Source: Borrelia parkeri
Lineage (GTDB): Bacteria > Spirochaetota > Spirochaetia > Borreliales > Borreliaceae
Direction: 5' to 3'
Assembly: GCF_023035815.1 (NCBI RefSeq)
Contig: NZ_CP073159.1
Coordinates: forward strand, 558,001-622,000
Length of the DNA stretch: 64,000 nt
Shown here piece by piece: positions 9,133-18,016 of the stretch; within the stretch, counting starts at the first letter, position 1, and each line of letters begins with the position of its first letter. Made by a program: the position numbers and the translations under genes. Below the pieces are notes generated by a model, which was not told the DNA's origin, did no database searches, and saw only the letters and a list, made by a program, of their open reading frames with translations.

Positions 9133-9541
9133 TATTGATTCCTAATTTCTTGTTAATAATATTATTATCTTTTTTAAGCAATGCTTTCCAAGCTGTGTGC
9201 AGATTTTTAAGATGCTTTAAAACTTCTTGAATATTATCCCTATTTTTTTCTAATGTAACATTTTCTAATGTTTTGTTTAAAAAAGAATATATTGAGAATA
9301 AGTTATTTGAAATATCTCCACCATCTTCAAAATTTAGTGTGGACATTAATTCAATGATGATATCTTGTGCATGGTAAACTTTTTCATCTGCTTTTGCTGT
9401 ACTAGTTGGATCTTTACTTTTATAAAATTCTTTGGCAAGCTCTAAATCTTGTATTGCTTTCTCATAAAGCATTACCAATATTGATATAGGACTTGATGTA
9501 TTGATTTGTGTTTTTTTATAGATTTCTTCTTTTGCTATCAA
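9122..9541 (-). CDS. fliS: Flagellin export chaperone FliS
   Basis: 139 residues. FliS binds the C-terminus of unpolymerised flagellin and keeps it ready for export. The diagnostic N-terminal region is visible: an alternating YKKTQINTSSPISILVMLY stretch followed by EKAIQDLELAKEF, then a long four-helix pattern. The start is TTG 9541, supported by AGGAGA about 7 bp upstream. It lies just downstream of cheY1 and is coupled to the next gene by an 11-bp overlap. No flagellin gene is in the window. Confidence 0.82.
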   Translation of the reverse strand: MIAKEEIYKKTQINTSSPISILVMLYEKAIQDLELAKEFYKSKDPTSTAKADEKVYHAQDIIIELMSTLNFEDGGDISNNLFSIYSFLNKTLENVTLEKNRDNIQEVLKHLKNLHTAWKALLKKDNNIINKKLGINIVN

Positions 9542-9551
9542 GGATTTTCTC

Positions 9552-9932
9552 CTAGTTTAATCTTTTTATTTGTTCTGCTATTTGCTCTTCTTTGAAAGGT
9601 TTTGTAATATATCCTTTTGCTCCAAGTTCTAAAGCTTTTGCAATGAGTTCTTGTTTTCCAAGTGCTGTAACCATCAATACATTCATTTTTCGTGCAAGTT
9701 TTTCGTTAACTTTATTTATTTTTTCAAGGGCTGTAATGCCATCCATGCTCATCATTGTTATATCAAGAGTTATCAGATGAATTTCTTCCTGTTTTTCGAA
9801 TTCTTTAATAGCCTGTATTCCATCTTCTGCTTCAAAAAATTCGTTAAAGCCTAGTTTTTTCAATATCTTGATTAAGTTTTTTCGCATAAAAATAGAATCA
9901 TCAACTATTAAGGCCTTTTTATTTTTTTCCAA
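9552..9932 (-). CDS. cheY: CheY-type response regulator
   Basis: Stand-alone receiver domain, 126 residues from TTG 9932. I choose this start because AAGGAG (9939-9944, minus strand) sits 6 bp before it; the in-frame ATG at 9959 has no ribosome site. All receiver residues are present: acidic pair D11-D12 (LIVDDSIFMRK), phospho-acceptor D57 (LITLDITM), Thr in LMVTALG and Lys in YITKPF. It carries phosphate signals from CheA to the flagellar switch or competes as a phosphate sink. It heads the fliS-polA-coaE run and is distinct from the second CheY at 32522. Confidence 0.9.
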   Translation of the reverse strand: MEKNKKALIVDDSIFMRKNLIKILKKLGFNEFFEAEDGIQAIKEFEKQEEIHLITLDITMMSMDGITALEKINKVNEKLARKMNVLMVTALGKQELIAKALELGAKGYITKPFKEEQIAEQIKRLN

Positions 9933-10147
9933 ACCCCACTCCTTACTTAATTTTAACATGATAACATATTAAATATCATTTAATATAAATAAAGATATCA
10001 TGCATAATTATCTATTTTGTATTTTACTTTAGATTTTAAAATGAATTAGTTTATTACTCAATAACTTATCCCTGAAAATTTATATTTTTATTTACATTAT
10101 TTTGTTAAAATATAATGTAAATTTTGGGTAGATTCAATGTTAAATTT

Positions 10148-12154
10148 ATGATCAAAGATATAGAAGATGAAATTTTATGTTTAAGATATAATATCAGAAA
10201 ATGGAATAAAGAATATTATGTTGATTCCTCACCCAGTGTGAGTGATTTGACTTATGATAAAGCTCTTTTAAGACTTCAAGATTTGGAAAGTAAGTATCCT
10301 GAATATAAAACTTTGGATTCTCCCACTCTTAAATTTGGAAGCGATCTTTTAAATAATTTTGAAGAGGTTAAACATTCTTTCCCTATATTGAGTTTGGATA
10401 AGGCTTATGATATTAAGGGATTATTATTGTGGATTGAGAAAATGGTCTTAGAAGGTTCTAGTTTGGGGTCTTATACTGGCATCTCAGTTGAACCCAAAAT
10501 TGATGGGTGTTCAATTGTTCTCTATTATAAAGATGGAATACTGAAGAGAGCTTTGACTAGGGGAGATGGAAGGGTTGGTAATGATGTTACTGAGAATGTT
10601 AGAACAATTAAAAATGTTCCTTTGTCTATTGATGAAAAGGTTGAATTGGTATTGAGGGGTGAAATTTATATTACTAAGGAAAATTTTTTGAAAATAAATC
10701 ACACATTAAAGAATCCTTATCTTAATGCTAGAAATTTAGCCTCAGGTATACTAAGAAGAATAAATAGTAGAGAAGTTGCTAGTTTTCCTTTAGATATTTT
10801 TGTTTATGATATTTTATATTCTAGTTTGGGATTGAGTACTAATCATGATGCGTTTGATAAACTTAAGAAATTTGGATTTAAAATTAATCCTTTTTGTAAA
10901 TTTTTTGGTGGTAAAAACTTAGAAGAAATTACTAATCATGTTAAAAAGATAGAGATGCAAAGAAATTCTTTGGAATATGAAATTGATGGTGTTGTGTTGA
11001 AAGTTGATAGCTTTATTTTAAGGGAAATTTTAGGATATACGTCGCATCATCCGAAGTGGTCAATAGCTTATAAATTTGAATCTTGCACAGGCGTAAGCAA
11101 AATTGTTGATATAGTCGTTCAGGTTGGCCGCAGTGGCAAAATTACTCCTGTTGCACATGTGGAGAGGGTATTTGTTGCGGGAGCTTTTATTACTAATGCA
11201 AGTCTGCATAATCAAGATTATATAGACTCTATTGGCTTAAATGTTGGAGATGTTGTTGCGATTTCAAGACGTGGAGATGTAATTCCTGCTGTTGAATTGG
11301 TGGTAGAAAAGCTTGCGATTGGTAGTTTTAAAATTTCTAGTAATTGTCCTTCATGTAAAATGGCTTTAATTAAAGAGGGTTCACATCTTTTTTGTGTAAA
11401 TAAACATTGTCCTTATCGAATAATTGAGCAAATAAAATATTTTTGTAGTAAGAAATGCATGAATATTGTAGGACTTTCAGGGAAAACAATAGAGTTCCTT
11501 TTTGAAATGAAGTTTATATCTTCGGAGATTGAGCTTTATACTTTAAATTTTGATAGACTTATTAATTTAAGGGGTTTTGATCTTAAGAGAATAGATAATT
11601 TAAAGCGTTCAATTAGCGATAGTAAAGGTAGGCCATTTAGAAAGTTGCTTCTTGGTATGGGAATTAAGGAGCTTGGAGCAAATACAATATTGGTTTTAAT
11701 TAATAACAATTTAAACTCGTTTGATATAATTAGTACTCTTTGCAAAAATAAAGAGGTTGCTCTTGCCAAACTTTTAAAGATTAAGGGAATAGGTGAGAGA
11801 ATAGCTTTAAATATTATTGAAGCTTTTAATGATAAGACTATTCTTGATAAGTTTATTTTTTTTAAAGAATTAGGGTTTAAATTGGAAGAATGTAATACTA
11901 ATTATGCTGTGGATGATTCTTTTTTATTTGGCAAAAATTTTTGTATTACAGGTTCTTTTAAAGGGTATTCTAGAGATGTTCTTATTGAAAAGATTATTAA
12001 AAAAGGTGCTATTTTCAATAGGGCAGTTACTAAGAGTTTAGATTTTTTACTTGTTGGAGAGAAACCTGGATTAAAATTGAAAAAAGCCAATAATTTGGGA
12101 ATTAAAACCTTTGGTCTTTCTGATATTAAAGATTTTGTGGATTTAGGTAATTAA
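10148..12154 (+). CDS. ligA: NAD-dependent DNA ligase
   Basis: 668 residues, normal for LigA. Seals nicks in replication and repair using NAD+. Order: Ia region with Tyr motifs (WNKEYYVDSSPSVSDLTYD), adenylation domain with nucleophilic Lys about residue 117 (SVEPKIDG), the ELVLRGEIYI and YEIDGVVLKV motifs, OB-fold with VGRSGKITPVA, a zinc finger (CPSC...FCVNKHCP), helix-hairpin-helix repeats (LLKIKGIGERIALNI) and a C-terminal BRCT domain (FGKNFCITGSFKGYSRD to LLVGEKPG). Start ATG 10148 is chosen to fit the family N-terminus; TTG 10124 is in frame and lies just after a TATAAT at 10111-10116. The stop is 2 bp from the convergent repeat protein's stop. Confidence 0.94.
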   Translation: MIKDIEDEILCLRYNIRKWNKEYYVDSSPSVSDLTYDKALLRLQDLESKYPEYKTLDSPTLKFGSDLLNNFEEVKHSFPILSLDKAYDIKGLLLWIEKMVLEGSSLGSYTGISVEPKIDGCSIVLYYKDGILKRALTRGDGRVGNDVTENVRTIKNVPLSIDEKVELVLRGEIYITKENFLKINHTLKNPYLNARNLASGILRRINSREVASFPLDIFVYDILYSSLGLSTNHDAFDKLKKFGFKINPFCKFFGGKNLEEITNHVKKIEMQRNSLEYEIDGVVLKVDSFILREILGYTSHHPKWSIAYKFESCTGVSKIVDIVVQVGRSGKITPVAHVERVFVAGAFITNASLHNQDYIDSIGLNVGDVVAISRRGDVIPAVELVVEKLAIGSFKISSNCPSCKMALIKEGSHLFCVNKHCPYRIIEQIKYFCSKKCMNIVGLSGKTIEFLFEMKFISSEIELYTLNFDRLINLRGFDLKRIDNLKRSISDSKGRPFRKLLLGMGIKELGANTILVLINNNLNSFDIISTLCKNKEVALAKLLKIKGIGERIALNIIEAFNDKTILDKFIFFKELGFKLEECNTNYAVDDSFLFGKNFCITGSFKGYSRDVLIEKIIKKGAIFNRAVTKSLDFLLVGEKPGLKLKKANNLGIKTFGLSDIKDFVDLGN

Positions 12155-12156
12155 AT

Positions 12157-14427
12157 TTATTTTATTATTCTTATCTTTTTAAATTCAGATGCTAGGTTTT
12201 TGTATAGAGTTCCTATCTCATTTGCATGTTCTACTTTTATTAAGTTTCTGAAAAATTTTTCTTTATGTTTGAGTGATGGGTTAATGAAATGGGTTTTAAC
12301 ATTATATTTTGGGATTAATTTGTAAATTTCTTGTGCTCTATGTAAATTTTTTGTTGGTTCTATTTCAATGTAATATCCGTTAGATTTTTTAAAATCAAAC
12401 TCACTGCTTTGATCTTTAAAATTATAATTGTTTGAATGTGTATCTGGATATATTGTAAATTCAGCAGTTTTTATTACAGTTCTTTTATGTGGTGTTTTTT
12501 TATTGTTAGAATAAAATTCCTTTTTTTTGTATTGTGATTCTCTGTTGTCATGTGTGAAGAGGTCTTTGTTTTTATATTTTGTAAATTCTTCTTTAAGTGT
12601 TAAAATAGCATTTTCATTATTCGTTAATTTTTCATCTAATATATTTATTTTGTTTTGCTTTTGTTGCATTATATCTTTATTCTCTTCATATAATTCTGCA
12701 TTTTTATCAATTTTGTCTTTTAGTGCATTGATTACTTTTTCTATTGAAGATAAATTGTTTTCGATATTTTTTAAACTAGTATCATGATTATTTTTTAAGT
12801 CTATTAATTCTTTTTGAAATGCTAATAAGGTATCTTTGTTATTATTGATTTTGTCGTCCAGCTCACTTAATTTGTGAGTATTATTGTTAAGAGTATCTTT
12901 GTTGTTATTGATTTTATCATCCAGCTCACTTAATTTATGAGTATTGTTGTTAAGAGTATCTTTGTTGTTATTGATTTTGTCGTCCAGCTCACTTAATTTG
13001 TGAGTATTATTGTTAAGAGTATCTTTGTTATTATTGATTTTGTCATCCAGCTCACTTAATTTGTGAGTATTGTTGTTAAGAGTATCTTTGTTGTTATTGA
13101 TTTTATCATCCAGCTCACTTAATTTATGAGTATTGTTGTTAAGAGTATCTTTGTTATTATTGATTTTGTCATCCAGCTCACTTAATTTGTGAGTATTGTT
13201 GTTAAGAGTATCTTTGTTATTATTGATTTTGTCATCCAGTTCACTTAATTTGTGAGTATTGTTGTTAAGAGTATCTTTGTTGTTATTGATTTTGTCGTCC
13301 AGCTCACTTAATTTGTGAGTATTGTTGTTAAGAGTATCTTTGTTATTATTGATTTTATTGTTCAATTCACTTAATTTGTGAGTATTGTTGTTAAGAGTAT
13401 CTTTGTTGTTATTGATTTTGTCGTCCAGCTCACTTAATTTGTGAGTATTATTGTTAAGAGTATCTTTGTTATTATTGATTTTATTGTTCAATTCACTTAA
13501 TTTGTGAGTATTGTTGTTAAGAGTATCTTTGTTATTATTAATTTTATTATCCAGCTCACTTAATTTGTGAGTATTATTGTTAAGAGTATCTTTGTTGTTA
13601 TTGATTTTATCATCCAGCTCACTTAATTTGTGAGTATTATTGTTAAGAGTATCTTTGTTATTATTGATTTTATTGTTCAATTCACTTAGGATTTGGGTTT
13701 CTGAATTGAAATATTCCTGTTCTTGAGCATGTATATCATATGTGTTTTTTTCCGGTGGATAATTATATTCTTCATTGGATATATATTCATTTTGATTTTC
13801 TTCATATTCTTGATCATTGTTGTAATGATTGTTTTTTGATTGAAGAGCATGATTAAATAAGTTTTCTTTTATGTTAATTAGATTTTTTATTTTTTCAATG
13901 ATTTCTTTTAAATTTTTTGTTAAAATTTCGTATTCTTCATTCTTTTTTTTTATTGATTTTATATTTGTGTGACTTAAAAGATTTTCTATATTTTCTATTT
14001 TTTTCTCATAGTTTTCAATTCTAAGTTTTAACTTATCTATATCTTTTATGAACCAATCGTCTATATTTTCTTGTTCTGAGTAAAAATTTTTTGTGTTTAA
14101 ACTTTTTGGATATTCTAACTCCTCATTTGTTAAGACATCATTTCTTGTTTTTCTGTTATCTGATACTTGAAATTGTTCTGAAACTTTAAATTTTTTTGAT
14201 TTTTTACTTGGTGTATTTGAGTTGTTATCTTTTGAAATTTCATTTTTCTTATGATAAATTATCTCTTCTTCGTTGTCAAAATCTTCACTTAAGTCTTCTT
14301 TAGGGATATAAACTTTTGAGTGATTCATTATATAGTGAGTTATATTTTTTTTGGACTCTCCAAAAAGTAATGTACAAGAGAGCAACATAAAAGTTTTAGA
14401 GAGTATTGAAAGTATCTTTTTACCCAT
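12157..14427 (-). CDS. Coiled-coil repeat envelope protein with SPOR-like C-terminus
   Basis: About 756 residues from ATG 14427, which gives a secretion signal (MGKKILSILSKTFMLLS, then CTLLFGES). It could be an ordinary signal peptide or a lipoprotein signal with Cys after LLS; the hydrophobic residues after that Cys make the latter less sure. Then come a charged Asn/Lys/Glu-rich coiled coil, fourteen copies of a 21-residue unit (beginning LSELDDK), another coiled coil, and a C-terminal domain (NGYYIEIEPTKNLHRAQEI to YNVKTHFINP) whose aromatic strand-helix pattern resembles the SPOR domain at 4698-5402. The unit is three heptads with Leu/Ile/Leu at position a and Leu/Asn/Asn at d, typical of long, possibly trimeric rods. 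Probably a periplasmic or surface rod reaching to peptidoglycan. Function unknown. Confidence 0.8.
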   Translation of the reverse strand: MGKKILSILSKTFMLLSCTLLFGESKKNITHYIMNHSKVYIPKEDLSEDFDNEEEIIYHKKNEISKDNNSNTPSKKSKKFKVSEQFQVSDNRKTRNDVLTNEELEYPKSLNTKNFYSEQENIDDWFIKDIDKLKLRIENYEKKIENIENLLSHTNIKSIKKKNEEYEILTKNLKEIIEKIKNLINIKENLFNHALQSKNNHYNNDQEYEENQNEYISNEEYNYPPEKNTYDIHAQEQEYFNSETQILSELNNKINNNKDTLNNNTHKLSELDDKINNNKDTLNNNTHKLSELDNKINNNKDTLNNNTHKLSELNNKINNNKDTLNNNTHKLSELDDKINNNKDTLNNNTHKLSELNNKINNNKDTLNNNTHKLSELDDKINNNKDTLNNNTHKLSELDDKINNNKDTLNNNTHKLSELDDKINNNKDTLNNNTHKLSELDDKINNNKDTLNNNTHKLSELDDKINNNKDTLNNNTHKLSELDDKINNNKDTLNNNTHKLSELDDKINNNKDTLNNNTHKLSELDDKINNNKDTLLAFQKELIDLKNNHDTSLKNIENNLSSIEKVINALKDKIDKNAELYEENKDIMQQKQNKINILDEKLTNNENAILTLKEEFTKYKNKDLFTHDNRESQYKKKEFYSNNKKTPHKRTVIKTAEFTIYPDTHSNNYNFKDQSSEFDFKKSNGYYIEIEPTKNLHRAQEIYKLIPKYNVKTHFINPSLKHKEKFFRNLIKVEHANEIGTLYKNLASEFKKIRIIK
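12826..13689 (-). repeat. Fourteen tandem 63-bp in-frame coding repeats
   Basis: Thirteen full copies and one partial copy (at the low-coordinate end) of a 63-bp unit, each encoding 21 residues. Copies differ mainly at residues 5-6 (NN, DD or DN) and by silent changes such as gtc/atc and ttg/tta, so the array is nearly identical at DNA level. Variants alternate (NN, DD, DN, NN, DD, NN, then a run of DD), which suggests expansion by slippage or unequal recombination of larger blocks. Confidence 0.95.
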
Positions 14428-14682
14428 AAACACCCTGTTAATATTATTTGATATTATCATACTTTGTAGAATTTATCAAAAGAAAATATATAATATATAA
14501 TAACATTGAAATAATATAATCGTTGAGTTCTATACTTTAATCTTTAGGATATCATTAATTGAGTAAATTTAATTGTTACATCATGTTTTTTTTTCAATAG
14601 TAATTTTGTTGGTATTGTGCCATAATGATACAAATAGAAGATAAATTATAAATTTTTGACTCCTTATTTTATTTAATTGTTT

Positions 14683-16548
14683 ATGAAGCTAAAGGATATG
14701 GAAGAAGTTTGGGCTTTGCCAGTTTGTTGTAATATCAAGAATTCTATCATTGAAGATTTTAAGATTTTAGATCAATATAAAGATCAGGTTTTTAATATAA
14801 GTTATAAAGATGATATTACCTTAAAAGTAATCGATGCTTTTGATTCTAATGAATTTGATTTAAAACTTTTTGATAATAAAATAAATTTTGAAGGACAAAT
14901 TCCTTTGGTTTTATATTCTGATAGCTTAGACTCTTTATTAGAAGCAGAAGCAAGTGTTGTTTTTGAATTAAAAGCCATTGAGCAAAACGATGTTTATCCT
15001 GATTCAGGATTAAAAGAATTGGGTGAGTTTAAAATTTATAATTCTTATTATGAGTTTTCAGACTGTTTGAATTATTGTAGTGATGTTATTTTAGTTAAAG
15101 TGTGCTTTAAGGATGATAGTTTAGTCATTGATGCAGACCTTGATAATATTGCACTTGTGAAGCAAATTATTAGTGATAATTTTTGTATTGCTAAAGATAA
15201 GATCATTATCAATCCTATTAATAATAATTGTGTTAATGTTTTGTTTTCAGTTTCTTTTAATGCTGTCTTACAAGGCATAATAATTGCTAAAAAACTTGGA
15301 CTGAAGGTTAATGTTATTTATTATAAGAGACATTTTTTAATGTCACAATCTTTAAGCTTAAAGTTTTCAGCTGTCAATTATTTATCATCGGAAAATAGGC
15401 TTGATAAAATTATGTTAGATCTTGAAATCAACAGACCATTACACTTTTTATATAAGTTTTATTTTGATTACCTCAGGTATATTTTTGATAATTTATTTTT
15501 TGATGTGTGTATACATTTTAATTTTATATCGACTACAAGTAATGCTGTGTTTTTTTATGATAATTATTTTTTATTTGGAATCGCTGTTTATAATTTTATT
15601 TATTCAAATTTTTATAATCTTGCAGTTAGTTTGTCAATTGAACCTCTTAGTTATTTACTCAGCTATGTTAAGAGTGAATATAATGTTTTTTTTAAGCTTT
15701 TTAAAGAGATGGATTTGAAAAATTCTATCATGCGCAAGTCATCTTCTATAAGTTTAAAGAAAAAATATAATATTTTTGATGTGAGAAGAAAAGGTATAGG
15801 ATTTGCCTTTTTAAATCTGGACTCTAATCTAGATTCTGCTCTCTTAGGTGGCAATCAAACTGTTTCTATGAGTTTACATAAGGATAAATTAGATATATTT
15901 ATTCCTTATAAAATTATGGATATCAACTTAATGAACTATTTAAGGAATACTTTAGCTAGGACTTTTAGCTTATCTTATAGTAATGTAAATTTTATTGTTA
16001 GTGATGTTTGTATGGATGATGTTGGACTTTATAGTATGTTGATTAAAGAATCTTACATTATTGAAAGAGAAGTTTTGGCTATTAAGGATGTGCTTGTCAT
16101 GATGATCGGTGAGAATTTTAAAGGAGAGTATCCTGTTGTAGCTGGTCAAGATTTTGTTATGGATATAGATAAGAAATTTAATGTTGCTTGTTCTCTTGAA
16201 ATTGATATAGAAATATATTCTTTTAATATTGTGTTTAGTAATGTGAATTTTTTTGTTGAAAACGGTAAGTTTGATAAACTTAGGATAAATAATAAGCGTA
16301 TATTTTCAATTTTTAGCTTGGCAGTTGATTATGTTTTTGGAAATATTACTTATGATATTGTTGATTCTGTGGATCTTGAGTTTATTGAAGATGGTGAATT
16401 TGTTTTTTCTTTTAGAATATTATTTATTGCATCTGTTTGTGCAATAAAAACAGCTTTAATCCAGGCTTTTGACTTCAATATCTGTAAGACCCCTATTGAT
16501 CTTAAGGATATTTTAGATAATTGGAGTATACGAATTGATACTAATTAG
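14683..16548 (+). CDS. Degenerate xanthine-dehydrogenase-type molybdenum subunit
   Basis: About 621 residues from ATG 14683 (TTG 14677 and ATG 14698 also possible; no strong ribosome site). Usually left as hypothetical. By eye it follows the large subunit of molybdenum hydroxylases: INFEGQIPLVLYSDSLDSLL with ELKAIE matches the family's V-x-Y-x-G-Q-P-x-A-x-V and Y-E-x-L-P strand; DLDNIALVKQIISDNFCI with DKIIINP matches T-Q-x-P-x-x-(V/L)-R...L-G-L-P...K-V-R-V; a long NLDSNLDSALLGGNQTVSMS to DVCMDDVGLY segment matches the tandem second half; and EDGEFVFSFRILFIASVCAIKTA aligns with the G-V-G-E-P-P...A-x-x-F-A-I-K-D-A helix, keeping a Gly-Glu. The Gly-rich cofactor loop (GGGFGGK in active enzymes) is absent and the protein is about 100 residues short. 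It is therefore probably inactive or repurposed. First gene of a coupled trio. Confidence 0.72.
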   Translation: MKLKDMEEVWALPVCCNIKNSIIEDFKILDQYKDQVFNISYKDDITLKVIDAFDSNEFDLKLFDNKINFEGQIPLVLYSDSLDSLLEAEASVVFELKAIEQNDVYPDSGLKELGEFKIYNSYYEFSDCLNYCSDVILVKVCFKDDSLVIDADLDNIALVKQIISDNFCIAKDKIIINPINNNCVNVLFSVSFNAVLQGIIIAKKLGLKVNVIYYKRHFLMSQSLSLKFSAVNYLSSENRLDKIMLDLEINRPLHFLYKFYFDYLRYIFDNLFFDVCIHFNFISTTSNAVFFYDNYFLFGIAVYNFIYSNFYNLAVSLSIEPLSYLLSYVKSEYNVFFKLFKEMDLKNSIMRKSSSISLKKKYNIFDVRRKGIGFAFLNLDSNLDSALLGGNQTVSMSLHKDKLDIFIPYKIMDINLMNYLRNTLARTFSLSYSNVNFIVSDVCMDDVGLYSMLIKESYIIEREVLAIKDVLVMMIGENFKGEYPVVAGQDFVMDIDKKFNVACSLEIDIEIYSFNIVFSNVNFFVENGKFDKLRINNKRIFSIFSLAVDYVFGNITYDIVDSVDLEFIEDGEFVFSFRILFIASVCAIKTALIQAFDFNICKTPIDLKDILDNWSIRIDTN

Positions 16549-16996
16549 TTTTAATTTAAATGGAGAGACTCTTTCAAAAAGTATTAAGCTTCCTTTAAGT
16601 ACTAGAGAGCTTTTGATAAGTATTTTTTATTCAGGCAATCGAAATTTTATTGAAAATATGAATAAAAAATTCTCATTAGTGCTATTAGACTTAAAGCCTG
16701 TATATTCGTCTTTAGTTTCAGCCTTTATGTTAAATGGGCGTAGCATCATTACTGTTGAGGGATTGCAAAATACAACTTTTTATGAAACCTTAGTTAAGGT
16801 TTTATTAGAAAATGATTTTGGGTTTTGTACAAATTGTTTTTCATCTAATGCATTATTATTTTATTATCTTTTAAAACGTAAAGTTATAATTAGGACTGAT
16901 ATTTTAGGCTATTATCATACATTAAAGTGTAATTGTCTTGATGTTAATACTTTTTTAGATCTTTATTTGAGATTGGAAGAGTTAGAGAGGAAATGA
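16535..16996 (+). CDS. Degenerate [2Fe-2S] subunit of xanthine-dehydrogenase type
   Basis: 153 residues from TTG 16535, inside the previous gene's last 14 bp, with GGAG about 8 bp upstream. The layout matches the small iron-sulfur subunit of molybdenum hydroxylases: opening strand ISFNLNGE; SLVLLDLKPVYSSLVSAF in place of C-x-V-L-x-D-G-x-P-V-x-S-C-L; SIITVEGL matching the I-T-T-I-E-G-L motif; then DFGFCTNC and LKCNC. The four N-terminal ferredoxin cysteines are all replaced, while the C-terminal cluster set is kept as C98-x2-C101-x30-C132-x-C134, close to the family spacing. It may still bind one cluster or another metal such as zinc. Stop overlaps the next start (ATGA). Confidence 0.78.
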   Translation: MILISFNLNGETLSKSIKLPLSTRELLISIFYSGNRNFIENMNKKFSLVLLDLKPVYSSLVSAFMLNGRSIITVEGLQNTTFYETLVKVLLENDFGFCTNCFSSNALLFYYLLKRKVIIRTDILGYYHTLKCNCLDVNTFLDLYLRLEELERK

Positions 16997-17856
16997 GAGG
17001 TTTGAAGGTATATTATCCAGAAAATTTTAATACACTTGTTAATTTGTTTAAGGAAGATTCAAACAATTATATAGTTTATAATGAGATTGATTTTCATAAA
17101 AATGCTGAAATTTTTATGAAAAATGAAATTTCTGATAATTTTTTTATAATTAATAACTTTGAAAGATTTAATAAAGTTTCTCTTAAGAGTAATTTTTTGG
17201 AAATGGGACCATGTGTTACTTATGATACAATATTGCAATTTGGAGAGAGAAATATTCCAAGGTTATTTTATGAATTTATTTCAAGACTAAATGATAGGAT
17301 ATATCTGAATAGTATTAATATTGCTAATGGATTTTATTATAAAAACACAGTATTTGATTTATATCCTTTATTGTTAAGTCTTGATGCTCATCTTGAATTT
17401 AAAAATATTTTAACCAAAAGAACTTATACTTATAATGCTTACAGTATTAACAGGGATGATTATATACAAAGTCGCCATACTTTATTTTTAAGTAAATTAA
17501 AATTTCCAATCACAAATTTATGGAATAAGAGTTTTTGTAGCAGAATATTTGTTGATACTTTTTCATTTGATATTCTAAAAGAGGCAAACATTATTTTTAT
17601 TTGCGTTCTTTTGAATATTAAAAGAGATATTATAAGTGATTTTTTGATGAAGATATTTTATAATGACAAGGTTATTACTTTAAGGGATTTTCAAGTTTTA
17701 CTTCTTAATAAATCTTTACCTTTATCTTTAGTTGAAATTGAAGATTCTCTTAAGATGCTGGATAAAAATATTCGAGATGTTAAAAACTTTAGTTTAGGGG
17801 AGAGAAGTTTAAGACTTATAAAAAATTTTTATTTCGATATATTATCTAGTTTTTAG
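16993..17856 (+). CDS. Degenerate FAD-binding subunit of xanthine-dehydrogenase type
   Basis: 287 residues from ATG 16993, overlapping the upstream stop by 4 bp, with AGAGAGG just before. By eye it follows the FAD subunit of molybdenum hydroxylases: an N-terminal VYYPENFNTLVNLFKE (family: Y-x-x-P-x-x-(L/V)-x-E-A), FIINNFERFNKVSLKS then LEMGPCVTYDTIL (family: D-L-x-x-I-x-E-L...I-G-A-x-x-T), and YLNSINIANGFYYKNTVF leading to DLYPLLLSLDAHLEF (family: R-N-x-G-T-I-G-G-N-I-A-x-A...D-x-x-P-x-L-L-A-L-D-A). The two Gly-rich FAD loops are lost (A-G-G-T-D is YNEID; T-I-G-G-N-I is NSINI), so FAD binding is doubtful. Confidence 0.72.
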   Translation: MRGLKVYYPENFNTLVNLFKEDSNNYIVYNEIDFHKNAEIFMKNEISDNFFIINNFERFNKVSLKSNFLEMGPCVTYDTILQFGERNIPRLFYEFISRLNDRIYLNSINIANGFYYKNTVFDLYPLLLSLDAHLEFKNILTKRTYTYNAYSINRDDYIQSRHTLFLSKLKFPITNLWNKSFCSRIFVDTFSFDILKEANIIFICVLLNIKRDIISDFLMKIFYNDKVITLRDFQVLLLNKSLPLSLVEIEDSLKMLDKNIRDVKNFSLGERSLRLIKNFYFDILSSF

Positions 17857-18016
17857 TCTTGTAAAAGTTAGCATTATTAAATAATTGCTGGTTTTTTGGC
17901 ATAGTTTTAGTATAAAAGCAATAGAATTAATTTATCAATTTGTTTTTATGCATTATAATATTTATTTGTTAATAACTTAATCAAAAAATAATTATTCAAA
18001 TAAGGGGCTTAAGTTT

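Noticed and set aside
9933..9959. N-terminal extension of cheY to ATG 9959
   Set aside because: AAGGAG at 9939-9944 lies inside it at proper spacing for TTG 9932, and the extension is not part of the receiver fold.
12826..13689. CRISPR-like or satellite array
   Set aside because: Units are contiguous 63-bp in-frame coding repeats with no spacers.
17898..17916. Sigma-54-like TGGCAT upstream of ptsH
   Set aside because: The matching -12 TTGC element is missing; a plain TATAAA lies there instead.
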